Shown piece by piece: positions 28,802 through 37,981 of a DNA stretch of 61,605 nt (positions within the stretch are counted from its first letter, which is position 1; every line of letters starts with the position of its first letter). The position numbers and the translations under genes were made by a program. Source of the DNA: Candidatus Methylomirabilota bacterium (GTDB lineage Bacteria; Methylomirabilota; Methylomirabilia; Rokubacteriales; CSP1-6); the NCBI GenBank assembly GCA_035315345.1, contig DATFYA010000083.1:1-61605 (forward strand), written 5' to 3'. The notes beneath the pieces were generated by a model. The model saw only the letters and a list, made by a program, of their open reading frames with translations. It did not search any database and was not told the DNA's origin.

Positions 28802-30283
28802 ATGCACACCGCAAAGGCGTCCTACGACAAGGTGATCTTCGAGCTGTCCTCGCCCGGCCGCTTCGCCTACTCGCTGCCCGAGAGCGACGTGCCGGACGGC
28901 GATCCGGCCGCGCTGCTGCCCAGGCACCACGTCCGGGAGACCGCGGCCGAGCTGCCCGAGGTCTCGGAAGTCGACGTGATCCGCCACTACTCGCGCCTGT
29001 CGCAGATGAACTACGGGGTGGACACGCACTTCTACCCGCTCGGCTCGTGCACCATGAAGTACAACCCGAAGATCAACGAGGACATGGCCCGCCTCGGCGG
29101 CTTCGCGCGCCTGCACCCGCTGGCCCCCGAGGCGGCGAGCCAGGGGGCGCTCGGGCTCATGTGGGAGCTGGCCCGCGACCTGGCGGAGATCTCCGGGATG
29201 GACGAAGTCTCGCTCCAGCCGGCGGCCGGGGCTCAGGGCGAGCTGGCCGGGGTGCTGATGATCCGCGCCTATCACCTCGCGCGCGGCGAGCGCCGCCACA
29301 AGGTGCTGATCCCGGACTCCGCGCACGGCACGAATCCCGCGTCCACCGCGCTGGCCGGCTTTGCGGTCGTGGAGCTACGGTCGGAAGCCAACGGCGACGT
29401 GGACCTGGCCGACCTCGAGCGGCATCTCGACGAGGACGTGGCCGCGTTCATGATCACCCAGCCCAACACGCTCGGGCTCTTCGAGTCGAAGATCTTCCAG
29501 ATCACCGAGATGTGTCACGCCAAGGGCGTGCAGGTGTACATGGACGGCGCCAACTTCAACGCCATCCTCGGCATCACGCGTCCCGGTGATCTCGGCTTCG
29601 ACGTCTGCCACTTCAACCTGCACAAGACGTTCACCACCCCGCACGGCGGCGGCGGGCCCGGCTCGGGGCCGGTGGGCATCAAGGCGCACCTCGCCCCGTT
29701 CCTGCCCGCGCCGGTCGTGGTCAAGCGTGACGATGCGGGCGCGGGAGCGTACGCGCTCGACTGGAGCCGGCCCCAGTCCATCGGCAAGCTGCAGGCCTTC
29801 TGGGGCAACTTCGGCATGCTCGTGCGGGCCTATGCCTACATTCGCACCATGGGGCCCGACGGGCTCCGCTCGGTCTCCGAGAACGCGGTGCTCAACGCCA
29901 ACTACATCCTGAAGCGCCTCGAGGACGACTACGACCGCTCGGCCCCCGGCCCGTGCATGCACGAGTGCGTGCTCTCGGCGCGCCGGCAGAAGAAGCTCGG
30001 GGTCACCGCGATGGACATCGCCAAGCGGCTCCTCGACCTGGGCTTCTACGCCCCGTCCACGTACTTCCCGCTGATCGTCGAGGAGGCGCTCATGATCGAG
30101 CCGACCGAGACGGAGTCCAAGGAGACGCTCGATCAGTTCTGCGACGCCATGATCCAGATCGCCCGCGAGGCCGAGACGAGCCCCGACGTGATCCACCAGG
30201 CGCCGCTGACCACTCCGGTGCGCCGGCTCGACCAGACGCGGGCCGCGCGCCAGCCCGTGCTGAGGTGGCGTCCCGCCCGATGA
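28802..30283 (+). CDS. gcvPB: Glycine dehydrogenase (decarboxylating) subunit 2
   Basis: The 493-residue PLP-binding half of the P protein. Conserved stretches are [42 protein letters not shown] and [20 protein letters not shown], in which Lys forms the PLP aldimine. The ATG lies 7 bases after the gcvPA stop. Length is normal for this subunit. Confidence 0.96.
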   Translation: MHTAKASYDKVIFELSSPGRFAYSLPESDVPDGDPAALLPRHHVRETAAELPEVSEVDVIRHYSRLSQMNYGVDTHFYPLGSCTMKYNPKINEDMARLGGFARLHPLAPEAASQGALGLMWELARDLAEISGMDEVSLQPAAGAQGELAGVLMIRAYHLARGERRHKVLIPDSAHGTNPASTALAGFAVVELRSEANGDVDLADLERHLDEDVAAFMITQPNTLGLFESKIFQITEMCHAKGVQVYMDGANFNAILGITRPGDLGFDVCHFNLHKTFTTPHGGGGPGSGPVGIKAHLAPFLPAPVVVKRDDAGAGAYALDWSRPQSIGKLQAFWGNFGMLVRAYAYIRTMGPDGLRSVSENAVLNANYILKRLEDDYDRSAPGPCMHECVLSARRQKKLGVTAMDIAKRLLDLGFYAPSTYFPLIVEEALMIEPTETESKETLDQFCDAMIQIAREAETSPDVIHQAPLTTPVRRLDQTRAARQPVLRWRPAR

Positions 30284-30304
30284 CCCTCGCGCCGCGCCGA
30301 AGCA

Positions 30305-30327
30305 CCCTCTCCCCTCAGGGGAGAGGG
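30305..30327. repeat. Perfect hairpin repeat (10-bp stem, 3-base loop)
   Basis: CCCTCTCCCC (30305-30314), loop TCA, GGGGAGAGGG (30318-30327). It lies between gcvPB and the lipoyl ligase gene. It looks like a dispersed palindromic repeat and could also attenuate transcription or protect the 3' end of the gcv mRNA. No T-run follows. Confidence 0.6.
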
Positions 30328-30349
30328 CAGGGTGAGGGGTGATCGTCCA

Positions 30350-31180
30350 ATGGCCGCTCCCTTCCGCCTCCTGGTGACCGAGCCGCTCGACGGGGCACTC
30401 AACATGGCCCTGGACGAATCGCTCCTCCGCGGCCGGCTCGCGGGCGCCACCCCGCCCACGCTGCGATTCTTCGCCTGGCAGCCCCCGACGATCTCGCTGG
30501 GCTACGGCCAGCCGCTCGACGCGCGCATCGACGAGGCCGCGGCCTCGTCGCTCGGTATCGGGCTCGTCCGCCGGCCGACCGGCGGCAGCGCGATCCTGCA
30601 CGAGGGGCCCGACCTCGAGCTGACCTACAGCGTGGTGGCCGCGACCGGCGACTTCGAGGGCGCCGGCGACCTCCTGCAGACCTATCAGTGGATCGGCCGC
30701 GCGCTCGCCGCCGGCATCAACCGCATCGGGGCGCCCGTCGAGATGGTGCCGGTGCAGCCGTCGGATCCCGCTGCGATGCCCACGTTCTGCTTCGCCCGCA
30801 CCGGGTCCTACGAGCTGGAGATCGGCGGGCTCAAGATCGTCGGCAGCGCCCAGCGCCGGCAGGGCACCGGCTTCCTCCAGCACGGCTCGCTGATGCTGGG
30901 GGCCGCGCCGGATCGGCTCCGCCGCGTGTTTCCCACCGAGCGCGATCCGCTGGCCGGCATGACCACGCTCGAGGCCGTGCTCGGTCGGCGGCCGTCGTTC
31001 GAGGAGAGCCTGGCCGCGCTGGCCGACGGATTCCGCGCGGTGCACGGCCTCGATCTCTCTCCGGGCGGCCTTTCCGCCGAGGAGATGGACCGGGCCGAGG
31101 CCCTCGTCCGTGACAAGTACGCCACCCTGCGATGGACGCGGGCCGGCCGCGCGCCGGTGGTGGCCACCGCGATCGGATGA
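30350..31180 (+). CDS. Lipoate-protein ligase / octanoyltransferase (LplA-LipM family)
   Basis: A 276-residue BPL/LplA-fold enzyme that attaches a lipoyl or octanoyl group to carrier proteins, most obviously the neighbouring GcvH. Conserved features: NMALDESLL, WQPPTISLGYGQ, VRRPTGGSAILH, and TFCFARTGSYELEIGG with Cys147, followed by LKIVGSAQRR with Lys162. The cysteine placement matches LipM-type octanoyltransferases, which use a thioester intermediate, more than E. coli LplA. ATG 30350 was chosen over an upstream ATG 18 bases earlier because the fold starts at PFRLL. Confidence 0.88.
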   Translation: MAAPFRLLVTEPLDGALNMALDESLLRGRLAGATPPTLRFFAWQPPTISLGYGQPLDARIDEAAASSLGIGLVRRPTGGSAILHEGPDLELTYSVVAATGDFEGAGDLLQTYQWIGRALAAGINRIGAPVEMVPVQPSDPAAMPTFCFARTGSYELEIGGLKIVGSAQRRQGTGFLQHGSLMLGAAPDRLRRVFPTERDPLAGMTTLEAVLGRRPSFEESLAALADGFRAVHGLDLSPGGLSAEEMDRAEALVRDKYATLRWTRAGRAPVVATAIG

Positions 31181-31632
31181 CCTTCGCGCGCGAGTACCCG
31201 GACGCCCCGCGCGTCGGCGTGGGCGCGGTCATCCTGGACGGTGACCGCGTGCTCCTGGTCAAGCGCGGGCAGCCGCCGTCTCAGGGCAAGTGGAGCGTCC
31301 CGGGCGGTCTGGTGCACCTGGGCGAGCGGATCGAGGACGCGCTGCGCCGCGAGGTCATGGAAGAATGCGGCGTGGCGGTGCGGCTGCTCGGCCTGTGCGG
31401 AGTCATCGACCGGGTGCGGCTGGCCTCGATCAACGGATCGGAGTCCGAGCGCGTGCACTACCACTACGTGATCATCGACTACGTGGCCGCCATCGAATCG
31501 GGCGTGCCGCGAGCTGGCAGTGACGCCGCGGAGGTACGCTGGGTACCTATCGCGGACCTGGACCGTTACGACACCACCGACGGGCTCGCGGCCATGGTGC
31601 ACCGGGCCGTGATCGTCGGTCAGGGAGGCTGA
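31177..31632 (+). CDS. Nudix hydrolase
   Basis: A 151-residue Nudix protein. The Nudix box spans about residues 46-68: GGLVHLGERIEDALRREVM and then EECG, with the expected GX5EX7REVxEExG spacing. A basic SQGKWSVPGG precedes it. The ATG overlaps the preceding stop (ATGA). The tail (AEVRWVPIADL) resembles ADP-ribose or NADH pyrophosphatases, but the substrate is not clear. Confidence 0.92.
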   Translation: MTFAREYPDAPRVGVGAVILDGDRVLLVKRGQPPSQGKWSVPGGLVHLGERIEDALRREVMEECGVAVRLLGLCGVIDRVRLASINGSESERVHYHYVIIDYVAAIESGVPRAGSDAAEVRWVPIADLDRYDTTDGLAAMVHRAVIVGQGG

Positions 31633-31637
31633 ACACG

Positions 31638-33152
31638 ATGGATCTGGCGCTCGAGACCCGGAAGCCCGCGGACGCACGCGCGGATGTGCTCGTGCTGGGC
31701 CGGTACGCGGACGACCGTCGACCGCCCGCCGAGATCACCGCGGTGGATCGCGCCCTGGACGGACTGCTCACCCGCGCGCTCGCGAGCGAGAAGTTCGAGG
31801 GCAAGCCCGGGCAGATCTCCTACGTGCACACCGGCGGCAAGCTGCCCGCCGAGCGGGTCCTCGTGGTGGGGCTCGGGCCGCACCGGCGCGACGGCCGCTC
31901 GCGCGGCGACGCCGAGCCGGTGCGCCGGGCCGCGGCGGCCGCGGTGCGGCGCGCGCGCGACCTGGGGGCGGCCAGCATCGCGGTCTTCATGCCGCCCGAC
32001 GGCCTGTCGCCGCGTGACCGCGCCCAGGCGGTGGTCGAGGGGGCGTGGCTCGGCACCTATCGCTTCGAGAAGTACCTGAAGGAGAAGAACAGCAAGGCGG
32101 TCCGGTCCCTGACCCTGCTGGAGCCGGATCGCCGCAGCGCGGCCGGCGCGCGCGAGGGTCTGCGGTTCGGCCGCATCTGGGCGGAGGCCACCTGCCTGAC
32201 CCGCGATCTGGTCAACGAGCCGGCCAACGTGGTGACGCCGACCTTCCTGGCCGGCCGCGCGGGCGAGATCGCCAAGGAAGGCGGGCTCACGCTCAAGGTT
32301 CTCGAGCGCGACGACTGCGCGACGATGGGCATGGGCGCCTACATCGGAGTGGCCCAGGGCAGCCAGGAGCCGCCGAAGTTCATCCACCTCACCTACAAGC
32401 CGAAGGGCCGCGCGCGCCGGCGGGTGGTGATCATCGGCAAGGGCATCACCTTCGACTCGGGCGGGCTCGACCTCAAGACCGCCGACGGCATGCTGCGCAT
32501 GAAGGACGACATGGCGGGCGCCGCCGCGGTGCTGGGCCTCTTCCAGGCGCTGCCCCGTCTGAAGCCGCGGGTCGAGGTGCACGGGCTGATCGCGGCGACC
32601 GAGAACATGCCCTCGGGGACCGCCCAGCGGCCGGGCGACATCGTGCGCGCGATGAACGGGCTCACGGTGGAGATCGGCAACACCGACGCGGAGGGTCGGC
32701 TGACCCTCGCCGACGCGCTGTCGTACGCGGTCAAGCACATCGAGCCCGACGAGATGATCGACATGGCCACCCTGACCGGGGCGGTGGTCATCGCCCTGGG
32801 CCAGGGGGTGTCCGGCCTCATGGCGAGCAGCGACGGCCTGGCCGCGCGGGTGCTCGGCGCCGCGGACGTGGCCGGCGAGCGGACGTGGCGGCTGCCGCTG
32901 CACGACGAGTACAAGGACGGCCTCAAGAGCGACGTGGCCGATCTCAACAACATCTCGAGCCAGCGGGGCGCCGGGGCGATCGTGGCCGCGCTCTTCATGC
33001 GCGAGTTCACCGGGGGAGTGCCGTGGGCCCATCTCGACATCGCGGGCACCGCGTTCACCGAGCGCGAGCTGCCCCTGGGGCCGAAGGGCGGCACCGGCGT
33101 GACGGTGCGCACGCTGCTCGCCTACGTCGCCGCGCTCGACGGCCGGCGGTAG
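31638..33152 (+). CDS. pepA: Leucyl aminopeptidase (M17, PepA)
   Basis: A 504-residue cytosolic dimetal aminopeptidase. The catalytic C-terminal half carries VVIIGKGITFDSGGLDLK (metal-binding Lys and Asp), MKDDMAGAAAVLG and the M17 signature NTDAEGRLTLADALSYA (metal Asp and Glu, catalytic Arg). The N-terminal half is the less conserved domain. It removes N-terminal residues from peptides, consistent with a peptide-importing lifestyle, though not in the same operon as the importer. Confidence 0.95.
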   Translation: MDLALETRKPADARADVLVLGRYADDRRPPAEITAVDRALDGLLTRALASEKFEGKPGQISYVHTGGKLPAERVLVVGLGPHRRDGRSRGDAEPVRRAAAAAVRRARDLGAASIAVFMPPDGLSPRDRAQAVVEGAWLGTYRFEKYLKEKNSKAVRSLTLLEPDRRSAAGAREGLRFGRIWAEATCLTRDLVNEPANVVTPTFLAGRAGEIAKEGGLTLKVLERDDCATMGMGAYIGVAQGSQEPPKFIHLTYKPKGRARRRVVIIGKGITFDSGGLDLKTADGMLRMKDDMAGAAAVLGLFQALPRLKPRVEVHGLIAATENMPSGTAQRPGDIVRAMNGLTVEIGNTDAEGRLTLADALSYAVKHIEPDEMIDMATLTGAVVIALGQGVSGLMASSDGLAARVLGAADVAGERTWRLPLHDEYKDGLKSDVADLNNISSQRGAGAIVAALFMREFTGGVPWAHLDIAGTAFTERELPLGPKGGTGVTVRTLLAYVAALDGRR

Positions 33153-33165
33153 CGCGAGCCGGTCC

Positions 33166-34011
33166 GTGGGCGGCGGCGTCGACCTCCACACCCACACCGT
33201 CGCCTCGGACGGCACGTATCGCCCGAGCGAGCTGGTGGCGGAGGCGGCGCGCCGCGGGGTGCGGGTGCTGGCGATCACCGACCACGACTCCACCGACGGC
33301 CTCGCCGAGGCCATCGCGACCGCGCGCGCCCACCCGCCGCTGACCATCGTGCCGGGCATCGAGATCAATTGCGACGTCGAGGGCGCCGAGATCCACGTCC
33401 TCGGCTACGGCATGGAGTACGAGGCCGCGTGGTTCCAGGAGTTCTGTCTCGCCCAGCGAGCAGACCGGCGCGCGCGCGTGCACCGGACCGCCGAGCGGCT
33501 CGCCGCGCTGGGGCTGCCCATCGACGTCGAGCGCGTGTTCGCGCTGGTACAGGAGGGCTCGGCCGGGCGCCCCCACGTCGCCCGGGTCATGGTCGAGCGC
33601 GGCTACGTCAAGACGGTGCGCGAGGCCTTCGACCGGTATCTGGCCTCGGGCAAGCCGGCCCACGTGCCGCGGCGGAAGCTCACACCGGAGGACGCGGTGC
33701 GGCTCCTGCGCCGCGCGGGCGGCGTGCCGGTCTTCGCCCATCCCGGCCTCGCCGAGCGCGACGAGCTGATCCCCTCGATGGTGGAGGCCGGGCTCATGGG
33801 CATCGAGTGCTACTACTCGGAGCACTCCCCCGCGCAGCGCGGGACCTACCTGGATCTCTGTCGCCGGTACGATCTCGTCGCCACCGGCGGATCCGACTTC
33901 CACGGCCCGGCGGTGCGGGCGGCCACGCTGGGGCATCCCACCGTCCCGCTCGCCACGTGGGACGCCCTGCAGGCGAAGGTGGCGCAGGCGCGCGCCTCCC
34001 GTCCCGCCTGA
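33166..34011 (+). CDS. PHP-domain phosphoesterase (TrpH/RNase AM-like)
   Basis: A 281-residue PHP protein. Metal-binding motifs appear in order: DLHTHTVASDGTY, AITDHDSTDGL, VPGIEIN, GRPHVARVMVERG, FAHPGL and ATGGSDFHGP. This pattern is that of YciV/TrpH (RNase AM), a trinuclear-metal 5'-3' exonuclease and 3',5'-nucleotide bisphosphatase. GTG 33166 is 14 bases after pepA. Function is assigned from the family. Confidence 0.88.
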   Translation: MGGGVDLHTHTVASDGTYRPSELVAEAARRGVRVLAITDHDSTDGLAEAIATARAHPPLTIVPGIEINCDVEGAEIHVLGYGMEYEAAWFQEFCLAQRADRRARVHRTAERLAALGLPIDVERVFALVQEGSAGRPHVARVMVERGYVKTVREAFDRYLASGKPAHVPRRKLTPEDAVRLLRRAGGVPVFAHPGLAERDELIPSMVEAGLMGIECYYSEHSPAQRGTYLDLCRRYDLVATGGSDFHGPAVRAATLGHPTVPLATWDALQAKVAQARASRPA

Positions 34012-34099
34012 CCCGCCCCCTTTCACCTGCCGGCCGTTCCGGAGGAAGTTCCCACAAAGGCGACGGCCGCCCCCTGGCACCTTGAGGTGGAGGAGCCGA

Positions 34100-35743
34100 A
34101 TGGACCTGGAAGGGCTGGTCGAGCGGTCCCGCGGGGGTGACCTCGATGCGTTCGCCGAGGTCACCCGCCGCTTTCAGCAGATGGCATTCGGCTATGCGCT
34201 GGCGCTTCTGCGGGATCTGCCCCAGGCGGAAGACGTCGTCCAGGAAGCGTTCGTCGCCGCATGGTTCGGGCTCTCGACGCTGGCAGACCCCGCCGCGTTT
34301 CCCGGCTGGTTCCGCGGGATCGTCCGCCACCAGGCCCACCGCCTCCTCCGGCAGAAGCACCTCGACGCGCTACCCCTGAGTGACGCGCTGGCCGTGGCGA
34401 CCGAGGAGGTGGGCCCCGACCGGAGGCTCGAGCACGAGCAGCGCGTCGCCACCGTTCTGGACTCGATCGGTCGACTACCCGCCGCCCTGCGCGAGGTCGT
34501 GACGCTGTTCTACGTGCACCAGTGCACGCAGCAGGACATTGCCACCTTCCTGGGTCTTCCGGTGACGACGGTCAACAACCGACTGCACGCCGCCCGCGCG
34601 CAGCTCAAGCGGAGGACCCTGACGATGGTAAAGGACACGCTGGAGGCGCACCGGCTTCCTGACGACTTTGCCGCCCGGATCGGACGCATCGTGCGGGCGC
34701 GAGATGGAGTGTGCGAGGTGCTCTTCGATCCGACCCGGCTGCCCGATCCGCTCACCGAGCTCACGGTGAGCGACCAGGCACAGCGCCGGTCCGTGAGGGT
34801 GCAGGTGGTCCAGCTGCTCAAGGACGGCGTGGTGCGCTGCGTGCCGCTTTCACCGAGCGACGGCCTGACTCCGGGAATGACGGTGTTGAGCTCCGGCAAG
34901 CGAACCGAAGGGCTGATGAGTCGCGAGGCGCTCGACGGTGCCGTGCGCCTCCTGCCCGGGCCGGCGGCCGACGTGGCGCGGCTCCCGGAGGTGCTGGAGA
35001 CCGGCATCAAGGTCATCGACGTCCTGTGTCCGCTGGTCCGCGGTGGCACCGTGTCGATCGCGGGCGAGTATCGCGCGGGCACCGTCGTGGTAGTCGAGGA
35101 GCTGTGCTGGCGCCTGCGCTCGGCGGCCGGCGGGGTGTCGATCTTCGCGTTCGTGCCACCCGGCCCCAGCAGCACGTCGTTCCAGGAGGTGTGGGAGAAG
35201 GAAGGGTACACCGGCGGCACCCTCGGAGCCGTCCAGACGTTCTACTTCGCCGGGGAGGAGGAGTGGAGGCCCGAACAGGTATCTCGCCTGCCGGAGGTTG
35301 ATGTGCTCATCCGCCTGTCGCGGGCGCTGGCCGACGTCCGCATCTATCCGACGGTCGACGCGCTGGTCTCACGCTCCCGCCTGTTCGAGGCGGCTCCGAC
35401 GGAGGCGGCGCCCGCCGAGATCGCGGGGCGGGTCCGACGCCTCCTCTCGATGGCGGCGAGTGCCAATCCCGCCGCGATCGTGCCGCCCGCAGGAGTGACC
35501 GAGCTCGAGCCCCGTCGGGCGCGGAAGATGTGGCTCTTCTTCGCGCAGCCATTCTTCGTGGCCGAGCCATACACGAAGCGGCCCGGTGTTTTCGTGAGCC
35601 GGGCGGAGGCGCTGCGCGGGTGCCGCGAGATCCTCGACGGCATGCACGACGACATCCCCGACGAGGCGTTCTACTTCACGGGCGGGATCGACGACGTCCT
35701 GGCCCGCGCGGCGCGATCGTCCTCCGATCCTCAGCCCGCGTAG
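34100..35743 (+). CDS. ECF sigma factor fused to a degenerate F1-ATPase beta-subunit-like region
   Basis: A 547-residue protein with two unlike parts. Residues 1-175 are an ECF (group 4) sigma factor: sigma2 with DLPQAEDVVQEAFVAAWFGL and sigma4 with LPAALREVVTLFYVHQCTQQ, then the DNA-reading helix PVTTVNNRLHAARAQLK. Residues about 193-547 follow F1-beta from end to end: barrel (GRIVRARDGVCEVLF, PSDGLTPGMTVLSSG), ETGIKVIDVLCPLVRGG (301-317), LSRALADVRIYPTVDAL (406-422), and RRARKMWLFFAQPFFVAE then GCREILDGMHDDIPDEAFYF near the end. The P-loop GGAGVGKT is replaced by GEYRAGTV (322-329), and the segment with Walker B is missing. It cannot be a normal ATPase. Start ATG 34100 follows GGAGGAG-like sequence. 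No anti-sigma gene adjoins. Confidence 0.88.
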   Translation: MDLEGLVERSRGGDLDAFAEVTRRFQQMAFGYALALLRDLPQAEDVVQEAFVAAWFGLSTLADPAAFPGWFRGIVRHQAHRLLRQKHLDALPLSDALAVATEEVGPDRRLEHEQRVATVLDSIGRLPAALREVVTLFYVHQCTQQDIATFLGLPVTTVNNRLHAARAQLKRRTLTMVKDTLEAHRLPDDFAARIGRIVRARDGVCEVLFDPTRLPDPLTELTVSDQAQRRSVRVQVVQLLKDGVVRCVPLSPSDGLTPGMTVLSSGKRTEGLMSREALDGAVRLLPGPAADVARLPEVLETGIKVIDVLCPLVRGGTVSIAGEYRAGTVVVVEELCWRLRSAAGGVSIFAFVPPGPSSTSFQEVWEKEGYTGGTLGAVQTFYFAGEEEWRPEQVSRLPEVDVLIRLSRALADVRIYPTVDALVSRSRLFEAAPTEAAPAEIAGRVRRLLSMAASANPAAIVPPAGVTELEPRRARKMWLFFAQPFFVAEPYTKRPGVFVSRAEALRGCREILDGMHDDIPDEAFYFTGGIDDVLARAARSSSDPQPA

Positions 35744-36651
35744 GCGGGAAACAGGCGGGCGAAGATCTCGGGATCGGTGCGCGAGCGGAAATAGGTCATC
35801 TGCCGGGCCGAGTAGTCGGCGCCGGCGCGGAAAACGATGGCCGCCGTCGCCAGCACCGCGCCGTCCGCGCCGATCAGCGCGCCGTGCGTGCGCCAGAACG
35901 TGCGCCGCCGGTCCACCGGCGTCACCGCGTCGAAGCGGCCGCCCGCGAGCAGCGGGCCGGCCACCGCCACATCCGGACGCGGCAGCGTGAGGCGGATGCG
36001 ATTGGTGAGGCCGCCCTCCTGGCTGACGAGGGCGCCCAGCCACCACGCGATCTCGTCGAGGATCACCGCGGCCAGCGCGGGCTCGAGGCGCCCGTCGGGC
36101 CGCTGCCAGGGCGGACGCGGCTCGAAGCGCGCCCAGACGCCGTGCCGATCGAAGCGCAGGCCCAGCCGCAGGCCGAGCGGATTGTCGGCGCCGCAGGCCA
36201 GACACTGTTCCGAGCGCGGCATCGGCCAGCCGTCGGCGTCGCTCGCCGGGCGAAGTGACGGCGGAGCCTCGTCGGAGGCGACCGCCCACTCGTCCGGCGC
36301 GGTGATCGTGGCCGAGGTGAGCAGCTGACCGCGCTCGAGAATGGTCACGCCCACCGCGGAGCCCTCGGCGTGGCCCTCCAGATCGAGCGCGCGCTCGATC
36401 GGCACCGACGAGGTCAGGCGCGCCTCGATGCGACGCGGGCGCTCGTCCGCCGCGAGCGCGCGCGCCGCGCGGTCGAGCAGGGCCGCGAGCGCGCCGCCGT
36501 GGACGATCCCGGGCCAGCTCTGCAGCGCGGCGGGCGCGAGGAGCCGGCCGCGCCCGACGGTCTGCCATTGCGCCGCCGCGCTCATCACCTCGGCGACGCG
36601 CGGGGCGAGCGCGGACGCGTCGGACCGCGTGCTATACTCGCGTGGATTCAT
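35731..36651 (-). CDS. Thioesterase-superfamily (hotdog) protein
   Basis: A 306-residue protein with an N-terminal hotdog-like half (residues about 25-140, PGIVHGGALAALLDRAARAL) and a second half beginning CLACGADNPLGLRLGLRF, the PaaI-like motif seen in acyl-CoA thioesterase relatives. Two hotdog modules in tandem are common in this group. It probably hydrolyses an acyl-CoA but no substrate is visible. ATG 36651 is chosen; 36582 (MSAAAQ) is an alternative. Its 3' end overlaps the end of the convergent sigma-factor gene by 13 bases. Confidence 0.75.
   Translation of the reverse strand: MNPREYSTRSDASALAPRVAEVMSAAAQWQTVGRGRLLAPAALQSWPGIVHGGALAALLDRAARALAADERPRRIEARLTSSVPIERALDLEGHAEGSAVGVTILERGQLLTSATITAPDEWAVASDEAPPSLRPASDADGWPMPRSEQCLACGADNPLGLRLGLRFDRHGVWARFEPRPPWQRPDGRLEPALAAVILDEIAWWLGALVSQEGGLTNRIRLTLPRPDVAVAGPLLAGGRFDAVTPVDRRRTFWRTHGALIGADGAVLATAAIVFRAGADYSARQMTYFRSRTDPEIFARLFPAYAG
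36630..36638 (+). promoter_or_regulatory. Possible extended -10 promoter for the MFS gene
   Basis: TGCTATACT, an extended -10 box, about 58 bases before GTG 36697 and inside the start of the divergent thioesterase gene. No -35 is seen. Confidence 0.35.
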
Positions 36652-36696
36652 GCCGCCGGCCATTCTACTGTCGCGGTCGATTCCCTCGCAACGCGC

Positions 36697-37911
36697 GTGA
36701 CCGGTTCCGCCCTCGAGCTCCTGACCCATGGTCCGTTCGCCCGGATCATGCTCACCAACTTCCTCTTCTTCGGCGCCCTGAACGGCTTCCTCCTGCTGCC
36801 GCTGTACATTCACGGGCTCGGCGGCGACGAGGCGGATATCGGACTGGTGCAGGGCCTCTACAGCGCGGCCGGCATCGTCTGCCAGCCGGTGGTGGGCGCG
36901 CTGATCGACTATCTCGGCCGGCGCTTCTTCATGCGGCTGGGCAGCGCGCTGCTGGTCGTCTCCTGCGCGCTCTTCGTGGTGTCGAGCCCGCTGCCGCTGC
37001 TCGGCACGCTGCGCGCGCTCCAGGGGGTGGCCTTCTCCGCGTTCTTCGTCTCCAACTACATCCACGTGGTGGAGATGGTCCCGGTGGAGCGGCGCGGGTG
37101 GGCCCTGGGCATCTTCGGCCTCTCCGGGCTCGTGTCCACGTCGCTGGCCCCGCTGTTCGGCGAGCTCATGATCCGCCGCTTCGGCTTTCCCACCTTCTTC
37201 GCATCGGCCGCGGTCATCGCGGCGGCCGCCGCCGCCTCGTCGTGGAGCGTGCGGGACGTGCGCCCGGCCGCCCTCGGGGCGCGGCCCGGCCTGCAGGTCA
37301 TCCAGGAGGGCCTGCTCGAGGTGCGGCACATGCACATGGCGCTGGGGTTCTTCTTCGGCCTCGGCACCGGCACGGTCTTCACGTTCCTGCCCACCTTCGG
37401 CGAGGTGCTGGGCGTCACCAGCGTCGGGCTGTTCTACACCGCCTACGCGGTGGCCGCGATGCTGGTGCGCGTGCTGGGCGGAACCCTGATCGACGTGCGC
37501 GGCCGCCGCGCGGTCATCATCCCGTGCATGTTCGTGCAGGCCGCCGCGACCGGCATCATCGCGGTGGTGGCCCTGCTGTTCCGTCCCGCCCTCGGGCTGC
37601 CGGTGCTGCCGTTCCTGTTCCTCGCCGGGTTCCTGGCCGGCGGCGCGCACGGCTTCCTGTACCCCGCGATGTCGGCGCTGCTCATGGACGTGACGCCGGA
37701 GCGGCGGCGCGGCAGCGCGGTGGGCATCTTCAGCTCGGTGATCCTCGTCGGCAACACCACCGGCGCGATCGCCTTCGGCTACGTGGCCCACGGGCTCGGC
37801 TACTCGGCGATGTGGACCGCGCTCACCCTGCTGCTGGTGATCGGCTCGCTGCTGAGCACGCGACTGCGCGTGGGCTACGCGGCGGCCGCGCCCGCGCCCG
37901 CCGCCTCCTGA
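36697..37911 (+). CDS. Major facilitator superfamily transporter
   Basis: A 404-residue membrane protein with about 12 hydrophobic spans. The MFS loop 2-3 signature appears as GALIDYLGRRFFMRLG (residues about 66-81), repeated in the second half as GGTLIDVRGRRAVII, typical of the two-fold MFS repeat. It resembles drug or metabolite exporters, but no substrate can be named. The start is uncertain: GTG 36697 fits the first span. Confidence 0.88.
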   Translation: MTGSALELLTHGPFARIMLTNFLFFGALNGFLLLPLYIHGLGGDEADIGLVQGLYSAAGIVCQPVVGALIDYLGRRFFMRLGSALLVVSCALFVVSSPLPLLGTLRALQGVAFSAFFVSNYIHVVEMVPVERRGWALGIFGLSGLVSTSLAPLFGELMIRRFGFPTFFASAAVIAAAAAASSWSVRDVRPAALGARPGLQVIQEGLLEVRHMHMALGFFFGLGTGTVFTFLPTFGEVLGVTSVGLFYTAYAVAAMLVRVLGGTLIDVRGRRAVIIPCMFVQAAATGIIAVVALLFRPALGLPVLPFLFLAGFLAGGAHGFLYPAMSALLMDVTPERRRGSAVGIFSSVILVGNTTGAIAFGYVAHGLGYSAMWTALTLLLVIGSLLSTRLRVGYAAAAPAPAAS

Positions 37912-37922
37912 CGCTCGCGCGG

Positions 37923-37952
37923 TTGACACGCCCCGGAGCGCGGGCCGATACT
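37923..37952 (+). promoter_or_regulatory. Sigma-70 promoter for the exported BFN protein
   Basis: TTGACA (37923-37928), an 18-base spacer, GATACT (37947-37952). The start would be near 37959. GGGAGG (37970-37975) is the ribosome site for ATG 37982. Confidence 0.65.
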
Positions 37953-37981
37953 GCTCGCACGTTGCGTCCGGGAGGTCCGAC

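Noticed and set aside
34012-34099. ECF-type promoter (autoregulation) before the sigma fusion gene
   Set aside because: GGAAGTTC is present but no matching -10 could be aligned; too weak to claim.
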